Source: CAVVUC01 sp963751395 (GTDB lineage: Bacteria > Verrucomicrobiota > Verrucomicrobiia > Chthoniobacterales > Chthoniobacteraceae). From it: a stretch of 64,000 nt of DNA. Position 1 is the stretch's first letter; the number at the start of each line of letters is the position of its first letter. The notes beneath the pieces are model-generated. The model was not told where the DNA came from. It was given only the letters and a program-made list of their open reading frames with translations, and made no database searches. Shown here piece after piece: positions 1-7,886 of the stretch. Made by a program: the position numbers and the translations under genes. The stretch spans positions 806,001 through 870,000 of the forward strand of contig CAVVUC010000004.1 of assembly GCA_963751395.1 (NCBI GenBank), given 5' to 3'.

Positions 1-1
1 G

Positions 2-1045
2 GACGATCAACTAACCATTCACGAGCGAATCCTCGGCCTGCTCCTCGGCGGCGCGGTTGGGGATGCGATTGGTTTGCCAGCGGAGGGAATGTCCGCGGAG
101 CGAATTGTTCGCAGGTGGCCGGGTGAGATGAGGCACCGTTTCGTGTTTGGTCGTGGCATGATTAGCGACGACACGGAGCACGCGGTGATGACGGCACAGG
201 CTCTGATTTTTGCGGCTGGTGATGTGGAGGGATTCCGGCTTTCTCTCGCTTGGAAACTTCGCTGGTGGTTTCTCGGACTGCCTGCTGGCGTTGGACTGGC
301 GACAGCGCGGGCGTGTGTGCGATTGTGGGCTGGCATTTCGGCAGAGCGGAGTGGTGTCCATTCGGCGGGGAACGGGCCAGTGATGCGGAGTGCCATCATT
401 GGCGCGGCGCTGGCCGACGACGAAACCTGCCGCCGGGATTTCGTCCGGGCTTCGACGCGATTGACGCATGCCGATCCGCGGGCGGAAACCGCGGCGCTGG
501 CTGTGGCCGAGGCCGCTGCCTGGATAATGCGCGGTGCAATGCCGGGGCACCTTCAAGAGCGCCTTCGCGTTTTGAGCGACGACGATGAATGGGGTCGCAT
601 TTGCAAGCTGGTCGCTGATGGACTGAGCGACGGGCGAAGCGTGAGGCAGTTCGCGGCAGCACTCGGATTGAAATCGTCGGTCACTGGCTATGCGTTTCAC
701 ACCGTTCCGGTCGCCTTGTTCGCGTGGTTGCGCCATCGCGGAAATTACCGCGAGACAATTCGGAGCGTGATTCAGTGTGGCGGGGACACTGACACGACCG
801 CGGCCATCAGCGGTTCGCTCGCTGGCTGCGATGGTGGTTGCGAAATGATTCCAAGCGAGTGGCTGGACGGCTTGAAGGACTGGCCACGCTCCAAGGCATG
901 GATTGGCCGCGTCGCGATCCGGCTCGGCCAGCGCGATGGGACGCGGCCTGTTCCCCTGTTTTGGCCGGGCCTCATTCCCCGGAATTTGTTTTTCCTGGCG
1001 GCCGTGCTGGTGCATGGTCTGCGCAGAGTTTTTCCACCGTATTAA
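2..1045 (+). CDS. ADP-ribosylglycohydrolase family protein, 5' end outside window
   Basis: Member of the DraG/ARH family, which hydrolyses ADP-ribose from proteins or small molecules using two Mg ions. The frame is open from base 2 and encodes the family's N-terminal signature LGLLLGGAVGDAIGLPAEG, so the real start lies just left of the window; the TTG at 74 falls inside this motif and is not the start. Metal-binding motifs are visible as SDDTEH (about nt 160-180) and GGDTDTTAA (about nt 780-805), and the NGPVMRSA motif lies between them. The protein is nearly complete, about 347 residues in the window. It is followed after 21 bp by an SPFH protein and then an NAD-kinase-like protein on the same strand, suggesting a unit concerned with NAD or ADP-ribose. 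The family is clear; the substrate is unknown. Confidence 0.9.
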   Translation, partial: DDQLTIHERILGLLLGGAVGDAIGLPAEGMSAERIVRRWPGEMRHRFVFGRGMISDDTEHAVMTAQALIFAAGDVEGFRLSLAWKLRWWFLGLPAGVGLATARACVRLWAGISAERSGVHSAGNGPVMRSAIIGAALADDETCRRDFVRASTRLTHADPRAETAALAVAEAAAWIMRGAMPGHLQERLRVLSDDDEWGRICKLVADGLSDGRSVRQFAAALGLKSSVTGYAFHTVPVALFAWLRHRGNYRETIRSVIQCGGDTDTTAAISGSLAGCDGGCEMIPSEWLDGLKDWPRSKAWIGRVAIRLGQRDGTRPVPLFWPGLIPRNLFFLAAVLVHGLRRVFPPY

Positions 1046-1066
1046 CCAACAGCAAAAGGACCTATC

Positions 1067-2080
1067 ATGCTCGGCATTCAATTCATCAAAGTGCAACCGA
1101 CGGTTTATCTGCTCCAGTATCGCAAGGGGCAGGTCGTGCGCGAGGGCATCGGGCTGTCGTTCTTCTACTACGCGCCAAACACGTCGCTTGTCGCCGTGCC
1201 ACTGGCGAGCGACAACGCGCCGTTCATCTTTGAGGAAGTCACCGCGGACTTCCAGGCCGTGACGCTTCAGGGACAAGTCACCTATCGCGTGGCCGACGCC
1301 AAGAAGCTCGCGGGGCTGATGAACTTTACGCTCAACGCGCACGGCCAGGGCTACGTCTCGGAAGACCCGCAGAAATTGCCGCAGCGTGTCATCAACGCGG
1401 TGAACGTGCTGGCGCGGGCGGAACTGCAAAAGCTGCCATTGCGCGAAGCCATCCGCGCATCGGATGCGCTGGTGCAGGCGGTGCGAAAGGGCTTGGCGGC
1501 ATCGGGTGAAGTGGCGCAGCTCGGCCTGGAGATCCTCGGGCTGAACATTCTCGCCATCAAGCCGACGCCGGAAACGGCGCGGGCGTTGGAAGCCGAGACG
1601 CGGGAGCAATTGCTGAAGGAAGCCGACGAGGCGATTTACGCCCGCAGGAATTCGGCGGTCGAACAGGAACGCGCGATCAAGGAAAACGAGTTGAACACGG
1701 AGATTGCCGTCGAGGCCAAGAAGCGGCAAATCCGCGAAACGCAGATGGACGCGGAGCGCGCCGTGCAGGAGAAGCAGCACCAAATCACGCAGGCCGACAT
1801 GGCGGCGAAAGTGTTGCTCGAAGACCAGCGCAAGGCGCTCGTTGAGCTCGCGGCCACCAATGCGAAAACCGAGGCGGATGCGCGGGCCTACGCCGTCTCG
1901 ACTTCGATGCAAGCCATCAGCACTGTGGACGCGCGCGTGTTGCAAGCGCTCGCCAGTGTTGGCATGAAGCCCGAACAGTTGATTGCCGTGGCGTTCCAGG
2001 AACTGGCTGGCCGGGCGGACAAGATTGGTGAGTTGAACATTTCGCCCGACCTGCTGCGCGAGTTGATGAACAAGAAATAA
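1067..2080 (+). CDS. SPFH/band-7 domain protein
   Basis: 337 residues with an SPFH (stomatin/prohibitin/flotillin/HflK) domain over roughly residues 1-210, followed by a charged Ala/Glu/Lys-rich helical segment (about 185-265) predicted as coiled coil. Such proteins form oligomeric scaffolds, often at membranes, but no transmembrane segment or signal peptide is visible here, so it may be cytoplasmic or recruited to a membrane. The ATG at 1067 is preceded by an AAAAGGA-like ribosome-binding site. It lies 21 bp after the ADP-ribosylglycohydrolase and 9 bp before the NAD-kinase-like gene, which implies co-transcription. The exact role is unknown. Confidence 0.85.
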   Translation: MLGIQFIKVQPTVYLLQYRKGQVVREGIGLSFFYYAPNTSLVAVPLASDNAPFIFEEVTADFQAVTLQGQVTYRVADAKKLAGLMNFTLNAHGQGYVSEDPQKLPQRVINAVNVLARAELQKLPLREAIRASDALVQAVRKGLAASGEVAQLGLEILGLNILAIKPTPETARALEAETREQLLKEADEAIYARRNSAVEQERAIKENELNTEIAVEAKKRQIRETQMDAERAVQEKQHQITQADMAAKVLLEDQRKALVELAATNAKTEADARAYAVSTSMQAISTVDARVLQALASVGMKPEQLIAVAFQELAGRADKIGELNISPDLLRELMNKK

Positions 2081-2089
2081 TCCCGCGCG

Positions 2090-3046
2090 ATGCAGCGGCT
2101 GACGGAAAACAAAATCATTCTCGTCACACGCCCGACGCGCGTGGCGGAATTAAAGCGCCGCTTCAACACACGGATGCAGGCAAAGTTTTACGTCAGCCAT
2201 CTCGGTCAGGATTTTTCCGATTACGAACGCGAGGACGAACATTACGCCAACGCTGTCCGCATCGCGCAGCAAGTGCTCGGCGCGCTGGGCAGGGTGCAAT
2301 TGATTGACCGCTCCTTCCTGCCGAACTTTTCCTTCGGCCCGGAGGACATTGTGGTCGTGCTCGGGCAGGACGGGCTGGTGGCGAATACGGTGAAGTATCT
2401 CAACGGTCAGCCGGTCGTCGGCGTAAATCCCGATCCTGCACGCTGGGACGGACAACTTCTCCCGTTTCGCCTGCCGGACTTGGCGAAAGTCGTGCCCGAA
2501 GTCCTGTCCAAGAAGCGAGCCGCCAAATCTGTGACGATGGCGCAAGCGACGCTGAACACGGGCGAGAAACTCTACGCAGTGAACGATTTGTTCATCGGAC
2601 CACGCACCCACATCTCCGCGCGCTACAAAATCAGCACCGGAGGCAAATCAGAAAATCATTCATCAAGCGGCGTGATTGTTTCCACAGGCGTCGGCTCGAC
2701 GGGCTGGTTCAAAAGCCTCCTCGCCGGCGCGGCGGGTATCGTGCAAAGCCTCGGCACGGACGCGGCGAAGCAAGGCCGCCCTCCGAAGCTCGCGCCCAAA
2801 AGCGAATTCGCGTGGGACGCTGAGTATCTTTGTTTCACCGTGCGCGAACCATTCCCCAGCAAGACGACGCAGGCCGGATTGGTCGTGGGCCGCGTGACCG
2901 CCAGGCAGCCGCTGCTCATCGAATCGCAAATGCCCGAACAAGGCGTCATCTTCAGCGACGGCATCGAGAGCGACTTTCTGGAATTCCGTTCCGGCGTCCG
3001 CGCCACAATCACGCCCGCTGACCGGCGTGGGTCGCTGGTAGTTTGA
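2090..3046 (+). CDS. NAD kinase-like protein (divergent)
   Basis: 318 residues resembling the NAD kinase/diacylglycerol kinase fold. The equivalent of the GGDGT nucleotide-binding motif is GQDGLVANT at residues 92-100, followed by PVVGVNPDP and a DG pair. Further on there are AVNDLFIG (about residue 165) and the glycine/serine-rich strand SSSGVIVSTGVGSTGW (about 196-211), matching the NAD kinase core order. GQDG instead of GGDG and the long N-terminal part set it apart from housekeeping NAD kinases (NadK), so it may phosphorylate another nucleotide or act as a sensor. Last gene of a tight run with an SPFH protein and an ADP-ribosylglycohydrolase. The fold call is good; the substrate is unknown. 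Confidence 0.75.
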   Translation: MQRLTENKIILVTRPTRVAELKRRFNTRMQAKFYVSHLGQDFSDYEREDEHYANAVRIAQQVLGALGRVQLIDRSFLPNFSFGPEDIVVVLGQDGLVANTVKYLNGQPVVGVNPDPARWDGQLLPFRLPDLAKVVPEVLSKKRAAKSVTMAQATLNTGEKLYAVNDLFIGPRTHISARYKISTGGKSENHSSSGVIVSTGVGSTGWFKSLLAGAAGIVQSLGTDAAKQGRPPKLAPKSEFAWDAEYLCFTVREPFPSKTTQAGLVVGRVTARQPLLIESQMPEQGVIFSDGIESDFLEFRSGVRATITPADRRGSLVV

Positions 3047-3174
3047 AAACTCTGCCGCCCTTTCAGCTTGGAAATCTTGTGGACGGTTGACCCGGCGCGT
3101 CACTCGCAGAGTCGCTTTGCCCTGGGCTATTGTCTGTCGGGCCTTCAGCGCTTTGAACCGCGAACGCTGAGAAT

Positions 3175-3375
3175 TTGTTTCACCGAGCTGGCCAAGCCTT
3201 GAAAACCGTTTTACCCAACGCCAACTTCGAAGGCTACGTTGACACGACCAAGCCGCTGCGCGACGAAGGCCCGTCCGACGTGCTCGACCACGCCACGAGC
3301 GAAATCGCCAGTCGCAGCAAGCTGGGCATTGACGCGACAAACAAAATTCCGCGCGAAGGCTTCAAACGCCCCTAG
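3175..3375 (+). pseudogene. UbiD-type decarboxylase, C-terminal fragment
   Basis: About 66 codons that match only the extreme C-terminus of UbiD family (prenylated-FMN) decarboxylases: the stretch SKLGIDATNKIPREGF corresponds to the family's conserved SKMGIDATxKxPxE tail, preceded by a DVLDHA motif. No upstream UbiD catalytic domain is present: the preceding 128 bp up to the NAD-kinase-like stop encode nothing recognisable. It is read as a remnant of a deleted gene, not a working small protein. Confidence 0.65.
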
Positions 3376-3560
3376 CCGCCTTCTATTCGCATGGACAAGG
3401 AAGTTGGAAAGAAAATTGACGAGTTGCGTGGAGGGAAACCGTGAAAACGAATGCGCGCACCGGACGATTCAGCTCCATTGATCGCGGATGTTCACGAATC
3501 GCGAGATTTTTTCCCGCCGAACCTTGCGTGAGCCGCGCCGCGCGGTGTAAAAGCAGCGGC

Positions 3561-4298
3561 ATGCCGCCACTCAGCAAGGGAAAATTTCCGACGCTCGACA
3601 ACCTCGAACACAAATCGATCACCGAGGATGAATACCGAAAGAAACTCAAGGAGCAGCAGCTTGAACTGCTCGGCTTGCAACGCGCGCTCAACGACTCGAA
3701 GCGCTCGCTGGTGATCCTGTTCGAGGGGCCGGATGCCGCAGGGAAAGGCGGCTGCATCAAGCGCCTGCTGGAACGGCTCGATCCGCGGCTCGCACGCGTT
3801 TACTCGATCGTGAAACCGACCGCCGAGGAGTATCAGCACCATTATCTGTGGCGGTTCTGGAACAAGCTGCCGCCGTACGGCCAGCTCGCCGTGTGCGACC
3901 GCTCGTGGTACGGGCGCGTGCTGGTCGAGCGGGTCGAGGGCTTTGCCTCCGATGTGGAATGGAAGCGCGCCTACCGCGAGATCAACGAGTTCGAGAAACT
4001 GCTGATCGACGACGGCACGATCCTCATCAAACTCTACCTGCACATCACCAAGGACGAGCAGTTGGCCCGCTTCAAGCGCCGCGAAGCCGATCCGCTGAAG
4101 CACTGGAAAATCAGCGACGAAGACTGGCGCAACCGCAAGAAATGGGACGAACACAACGAAGCGGCGCATGACATGTTCGGGAAGACCTCCACCGAGGAAG
4201 CGCCGTGGCACCTCATCGCGGCGAACTACAAATGGTACGCGCGCTTGAAGACGGTGAAGACAGTCGTCACCAGGCTGGAGAAGGCGCTGGCGAAGTGA
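3561..4298 (+). CDS. Polyphosphate kinase 2 family protein
   Basis: PPK2 enzymes move phosphate between polyphosphate and nucleotides. From the ATG at 3561 the protein is 245 residues, the normal single-domain length; the frame stays open up to 3441 but the extra 40 residues are non-conserved and Cys/Arg rich. Visible motifs are Walker A GPDAAGKGG (about residue 53-61), the Walker B/lid region DRSWYGRVLVERVEG and the lid motif FKRREADPLKHWKISDEDW. The stop overlaps the GTG start of the LysM lipoprotein gene by 4 bp, so the two are probably translationally coupled. Whether it makes ADP, ATP or GTP cannot be read from the sequence. Confidence 0.9.
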   Translation: MPPLSKGKFPTLDNLEHKSITEDEYRKKLKEQQLELLGLQRALNDSKRSLVILFEGPDAAGKGGCIKRLLERLDPRLARVYSIVKPTAEEYQHHYLWRFWNKLPPYGQLAVCDRSWYGRVLVERVEGFASDVEWKRAYREINEFEKLLIDDGTILIKLYLHITKDEQLARFKRREADPLKHWKISDEDWRNRKKWDEHNEAAHDMFGKTSTEEAPWHLIAANYKWYARLKTVKTVVTRLEKALAK

Positions 4299-4951
4299 AA
4301 CGGATCGCGTGTCTCGCAGCCGCCTGTCTCGCGCTCGCCGGCTGCGACCAGCTTTTCCAGGACAAGGCAGCGCAAGGGGCGGAGGAGGCGCAAAAAAAGG
4401 CGAACGAGGGAAATTACGCCGCCGCGATCCTTGCCTACGAGAGCGCTCTCGATGGTTCCCCCAAGAGCGCGGACATCCATTTCCGGCTTGGTTTGATTTA
4501 CGACGACAAGTTGAAGGAGCCGGTCAGCGCCGTGCATCATTTCCAGCGCTATCTCGATCTCGCTCCGAAAGGTTCGCATGCAAAAGACGCGCGTAATTTC
4601 ATCAAGGAAGACGAGTTGAAACTGGTGACCTCGATGAGCAAAGGCGCCCTGATGACGCAGGAGGAGTCGGCGCGCCTGAAAAACGAAAACCTCCAGCTCA
4701 GGAAACAACTCAACGAACTCCGCGCCACGCGAACCGCCGCGGTGAAGGGCGGGACGCCCGGCGAGCCTGTGCAGAAGCCGATTCCGCCCGGCGCGAAAAC
4801 TTACGTCGTGCAGCAGGGCGACACGCTCGCTTCCATCTCGCGCAAGTTTTACAAGAAATCGGGACGCTGGAAGGACATCCAGGACGCCAATTTCAACGAA
4901 CTCAACGGCACGGTGAAATTGAAGTCGGGGATGACTTTGATCATCCCGTAA
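4295..4951 (+). CDS. LysM/TPR lipoprotein
   Basis: 218 residues from a GTG start at 4295 that overlaps the PPK2 stop; this start is chosen because it gives a perfect lipoprotein signal (MKRIACLAAACLALAGC, lipobox LAGC, Cys17), while earlier in-frame starts would bury it. A TPR-like helical region (about residues 28-95) and a charged coiled-coil stretch (about 115-145) are followed by a C-terminal LysM domain (about 168-218, starting TYVVQQGDTLASISRKFY) that binds peptidoglycan. Likely periplasmic, anchored to a membrane by lipid, with a cell-wall scaffolding role. The pairing with a polyphosphate kinase gene is unexpected. Confidence 0.88.
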   Translation: MKRIACLAAACLALAGCDQLFQDKAAQGAEEAQKKANEGNYAAAILAYESALDGSPKSADIHFRLGLIYDDKLKEPVSAVHHFQRYLDLAPKGSHAKDARNFIKEDELKLVTSMSKGALMTQEESARLKNENLQLRKQLNELRATRTAAVKGGTPGEPVQKPIPPGAKTYVVQQGDTLASISRKFYKKSGRWKDIQDANFNELNGTVKLKSGMTLIIP

Positions 4952-5000
4952 ACTCGCACGGCGGCTCGAAGCGGCGCGGTTGTCGCTTTCCGCTTTTGTG

Positions 5001-5375
5001 TTACTGCACCTGCGTGGATGACGACGTTGACGTTTGATCCTGGCCCTGGTGCTTTTTGCCGCATTTCTTCAAGTGCTTCTTTGCAGCGGCCTTTTCATTC
5101 GGTTCCAGCTTGCCGTCTCCGTTCGTGTCGAACTTCGCGAGCATCTTCTCGCGATGCTCTTCGCGGGCCGCTTTGAAAGCTTCCTTCTCATCGGGATCGA
5201 GCACCCCGTTGTGGTTGGTGTCGAACTTCGCCATGATGCGCTCCTTCGCCTTGGGATGCCTGGCAAGAAACTCGTCCAGGTTGCCGGTTTTACCGGCGTT
5301 GGCGGCGAGAAGGTTCCACGGTGAGGCCATGCAGAAAACTGAGAGGCCCGTGACAAGAGCGATGTGTTTTTTCAT
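5001..5375 (-). CDS. Secreted EF-hand protein
   Basis: 124 residues starting at the ATG at 5375 (MKKHIALVTG), which begins a signal peptide ending near residue 24 (LLAANA). Two canonical EF-hand calcium loops are visible, DTNHNGVLDPDE and DTNGDGKLEPNE, spaced about 30 residues apart. The C-terminus is Lys-rich then Ser/Thr/Gln-rich. An in-frame ATG 8 codons upstream is possible, but GGAG precedes the chosen start. It is convergent with the LysM gene and points away from the IS remnant. Small secreted EF-hand proteins are common in Verrucomicrobiota and Planctomycetota; the partner is unknown. Confidence 0.85.
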   Translation of the reverse strand: MKKHIALVTGLSVFCMASPWNLLAANAGKTGNLDEFLARHPKAKERIMAKFDTNHNGVLDPDEKEAFKAAREEHREKMLAKFDTNGDGKLEPNEKAAAKKHLKKCGKKHQGQDQTSTSSSTQVQ

Positions 5376-5450
5376 AAGCAATTTCACTCCGATGAACACC
5401 GGTTCCGCAAAACGGTTGCGAACGATTCCGTTCTCCTCCTGCTCCTGCTC

Positions 5451-5654
5451 TTACACCGTGGACTTGGGAGGAAAGTCCTTTGGCAGCATGCTCCACTGGC
5501 AGCCGCTTCGATTAAGATAGAAGATCGCGTTGAGGATCATTCCGCGGGTGTGGCTGATGGGTCGTCCGCCAGGGTTAGCCTTGGGAATGAACGGATCGAG
5601 GATGTTCCATTCGTCGTCTGTGAGATCACTTGGATAGGTTTGGGATGCATGCAT
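5451..5654 (-). pseudogene. IS5-type transposase, N-terminal fragment (DUF4096)
   Basis: 67 codons matching the N-terminus of IS5 family transposases: YPSDLTDDEWNILDPF followed by GRPISHTRGMILNAIFYLN and GCQWSMLPKDFPP. In full transposases this continues past W/K-STVYYYF, but here the frame stops right after STV and no catalytic DDE domain is found on either side. It is a solo remnant that probably cut into the secreted-protein gene reading leftward from 5800. Confidence 0.85.
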
Positions 5655-5659
5655 CCCAA
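5640..5659. repeat. 20-bp perfect palindrome at IS remnant edge
   Basis: TTGGGATGCATGCATCCCAA is perfectly self-complementary over 20 bases. It lies at the boundary between the transposase fragment's start codon (5654) and the upstream truncated secreted-protein frame, so it may be part of an IS terminal end or target-site scar. Confidence 0.7.
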
Positions 5660-5800
5660 GCTTGATGTATGGAGGTTAGGAATAGTCCAAGTGCTAATTT
5701 CAGGGGACTTTCTGGATGCGTTCCAAGGATTGGCTTGGCTTGAGGTAGGAAAGCTCGCACACGCCAAAACGCAGGCGACCCATAGAAAGACGGCTGACAA
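5660..5800 (-). pseudogene. Truncated secreted-protein start interrupted by IS remnant
   Basis: On the minus strand a TTG at 5800 is preceded by GGAGGAAG at ribosome-binding distance and opens a convincing signal peptide (LSAVFLWVACVLACASFP then TSSQA). About 45 codons later the frame runs into the palindrome and transposase fragment with no recognised mature domain. It reads as the 5' end of an exported-protein gene broken by the IS insertion. The product is unknown. Confidence 0.45.
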
Positions 5801-5842
5801 TTTTTCTTCCTCCGAATAAGCTTCGGCATCGCATCCAATCCC

Positions 5843-6529
5843 ATGAAACTCACCTATCTCAGTCACTCCTGCTTCTTTGTCGAAACATCAACGCATCGTC
5901 TGATCATCGATCCGTTTCTCACCGGCAATCCATTGGCGAAAATGAAAGCCGATGACGTGCAGTGCGATTTCATCCTTATTTCGCACGGGCATGAGGATCA
6001 TTTCGGCGATGCCGTGGAAATCTCGAAGCGCACCGGAGCCACCATTGTCTCGAACTTCGAGATCGCAATGACCTGCGCCAGCCGCGGCGCGCGGAACGTC
6101 CACCCGATGAATCCCGGCGGCGGATGGAATTTTCCGTTCGGGCGCGTGAAGATGACCATTGCGCATCACAGCTCCAGCAACGCCTCGGGCGACGGCTTCG
6201 CGTATCTCGGAAACCCGTGCGGCCTGCTCATCATCGCCAACGGCAGGACGCTCTACCACGCGGGCGACACGGCGCTTTTCACCGACATGAAATTGATCGG
6301 CGAACTGAACCACATCGACGTCGCGATGCTGCCGATCGGCGACAACTTCACCATGGGCATCGACGACGCGGCCATCGCGGTCGAGTTCCTCAAAGCCGAC
6401 CTCGCGATCCCGATGCACTTCAACACATTCGACCTCATCAAGGTCGATCCTCATGCATTCGTGAAAAAAGTCGAAGCCGGCGCGATGCGGGCGAAAGTGC
6501 TCGAAGTCGGCGAGAGCATCGACTGCTGA
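5843..6529 (+). CDS. UPF0173 metal-dependent hydrolase (MBL fold)
   Basis: 228 residues of the metallo-beta-lactamase superfamily, UPF0173 (YtkL-like) group. The zinc-binding motif HGHEDHFGDA sits at about residues 49-58; further metal ligands are in HHSSSNASG (about 111), HAGDTALFTDM (about 141) and the C-terminal MHFNTF. The length matches the family and the ATG at 5843 starts directly at the conserved first strand (MKLTYLSHSCF). Cytoplasmic, no signal peptide. The physiological substrate of the family is unsettled. Confidence 0.92.
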   Translation: MKLTYLSHSCFFVETSTHRLIIDPFLTGNPLAKMKADDVQCDFILISHGHEDHFGDAVEISKRTGATIVSNFEIAMTCASRGARNVHPMNPGGGWNFPFGRVKMTIAHHSSSNASGDGFAYLGNPCGLLIIANGRTLYHAGDTALFTDMKLIGELNHIDVAMLPIGDNFTMGIDDAAIAVEFLKADLAIPMHFNTFDLIKVDPHAFVKKVEAGAMRAKVLEVGESIDC

Positions 6530-6776
6530 ACCTGTTCTGCCGGAATCTGCATTCGCGCCCGCCGCAGCGTGGGCGCTTAAAACGCGGATCGGTGCCGGGG
6601 AGTGAAGGTGGTCTTACCGGCGCAGATCCTTTCGGCACGAAGGACCGGATCACGTCAGCGCTGTCCGGCGAATCCATGCCACATGATAGCAAACCACCAC
6701 CTGTTGACTGCGCACAACTCGTGACTCGACTGTGACGGCGAATCCGGTAAACTTTAGTTGCGAAAGCGAGGCAAAG

Positions 6777-7490
6777 ATGAATTTCGATTGGAACTTCTTC
6801 ATAACGCTGGGTTTCGTGCTGGTGGTCGTCGTCGTGTTGGGGTTCCTGAGCGGAGCTTGGTCGAGATGGGAGGAACGCCGGCGTCGGAAGAAAATGGCGC
6901 GCGCGGAAGTGGAACTGGGCCTGGAGCCGGTGGACAAATCCGACCCCGAACTCCAGGAACGGTTCGCGCGGTTGCAGCGCCAACGCCTTCACCCACCGCG
7001 CATCGGTCTCGCTTGGAAACGCGAGGAATCCAATGGACGGTTCTATGTCTTCCTGTTGTGGGTCAACACAGCCAACCAAGGTTACCAGTTGGAGGGGCAC
7101 TGTGTCATGGCCGTGTCGCCACGGCTCAACCTGCCGCGGTTCGGCCTTTTGCCCAAGACCGAATTGCCGGGTTTCATTTTCGACTTGTTGCGCCGGGCCC
7201 AAGAATACACCGTCAACTGCCTCGGCCGGGTGCCGATTGCGGGCCAGCCTGAATTTGATCGCCACTACGACGTGGTCGGGGAAGACAAAGCCGCCATCCA
7301 GCAGTTCCTCACGGAACCGCGCTTGCGCGAGTTGGCGCGGTTGCCGTATCGCAGTTTGGAAGCCGGTGGCGATATGTTCCGTTATTCGCGCTGGGAGACC
7401 TTCACCGGCAACAAGAACCAATGCGCCGATCTCAGCGAGCTGCTCGACGAAGCGCGACTGCTTTGCCGCGAGTTTCAGAGGCGCGACTGA
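6777..7490 (+). CDS. Hypothetical protein with one N-terminal membrane helix
   Basis: 237 residues from the ATG at 6777, preceded by a GAGG ribosome-binding site; the longer frame from 6732 lacks one. One hydrophobic helix at about residues 7-27 is followed by a very basic stretch (WSRWEERRRRKKMARAE), giving an N-out, C-in topology with a roughly 205-residue cytoplasmic domain. No family is recognised. The domain has a beta-rich start (RFYVFLLWVNTAN) and helical end. The gene stands alone between the UPF0173 gene and a kdpA remnant; the 247 bp before it hold nothing recognisable. Confidence 0.7.
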   Translation: MNFDWNFFITLGFVLVVVVVLGFLSGAWSRWEERRRRKKMARAEVELGLEPVDKSDPELQERFARLQRQRLHPPRIGLAWKREESNGRFYVFLLWVNTANQGYQLEGHCVMAVSPRLNLPRFGLLPKTELPGFIFDLLRRAQEYTVNCLGRVPIAGQPEFDRHYDVVGEDKAAIQQFLTEPRLRELARLPYRSLEAGGDMFRYSRWETFTGNKNQCADLSELLDEARLLCREFQRRD

Positions 7491-7570
7491 CGACCCCACT
7501 TCGACGGGTTTTTCGGGGAAGCGTCAAGGCCTGACCCCGTGCTACTGACGAAATCCCTTGGGGCGTCCAA

Positions 7571-7810
7571 TTTCCGGCGGCCCTCACCGTTTTCATCGCG
7601 GGGCTGATGGTCGGGCGCACACCGGAATATCCCGGCAAAAAAATCGAGGCCGCAGGAATCCGCCGGGCGGTCGTCGCGGTGCTCGCGCCCTGCGTGTTGA
7701 TCCTCATCGGAGCAGCCACAGGCGTTTCCCCGGAGGCCGGTCTCGCGGGGCTGAACAACAACGGCCCGCACGGATCGGGCGAAATCCTTTACGCATTCGT
7801 CTCACGGTGA
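7571..7810 (+). pseudogene. kdpA internal fragment (K+-transporting ATPase subunit A)
   Basis: About 79 codons match an internal segment of KdpA: FIAGLMVGRTPEYPGKKIEA, a hydrophobic helix, then LNNNGPHGSGEILYAF, all family hallmarks. The frame ends at TGA (7808-7810) where KdpA should go on with its next selectivity-filter repeat, and the upstream two-thirds of the gene is missing. No kdpB or kdpC is nearby. A dead fragment of a former kdp operon. Confidence 0.85.
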
Positions 7811-7886
7811 ACACGAATCTTCACAACTACCTTCTCGCCACAATCGGCGTCATCCTGATAGAAAAGCGCATTCCTTGCAGCTATTC

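Noticed and set aside
11..1945. 644-codon open frame on the minus strand
   Set aside because: Antisense to the ADP-ribosylglycohydrolase and SPFH genes; no domain.
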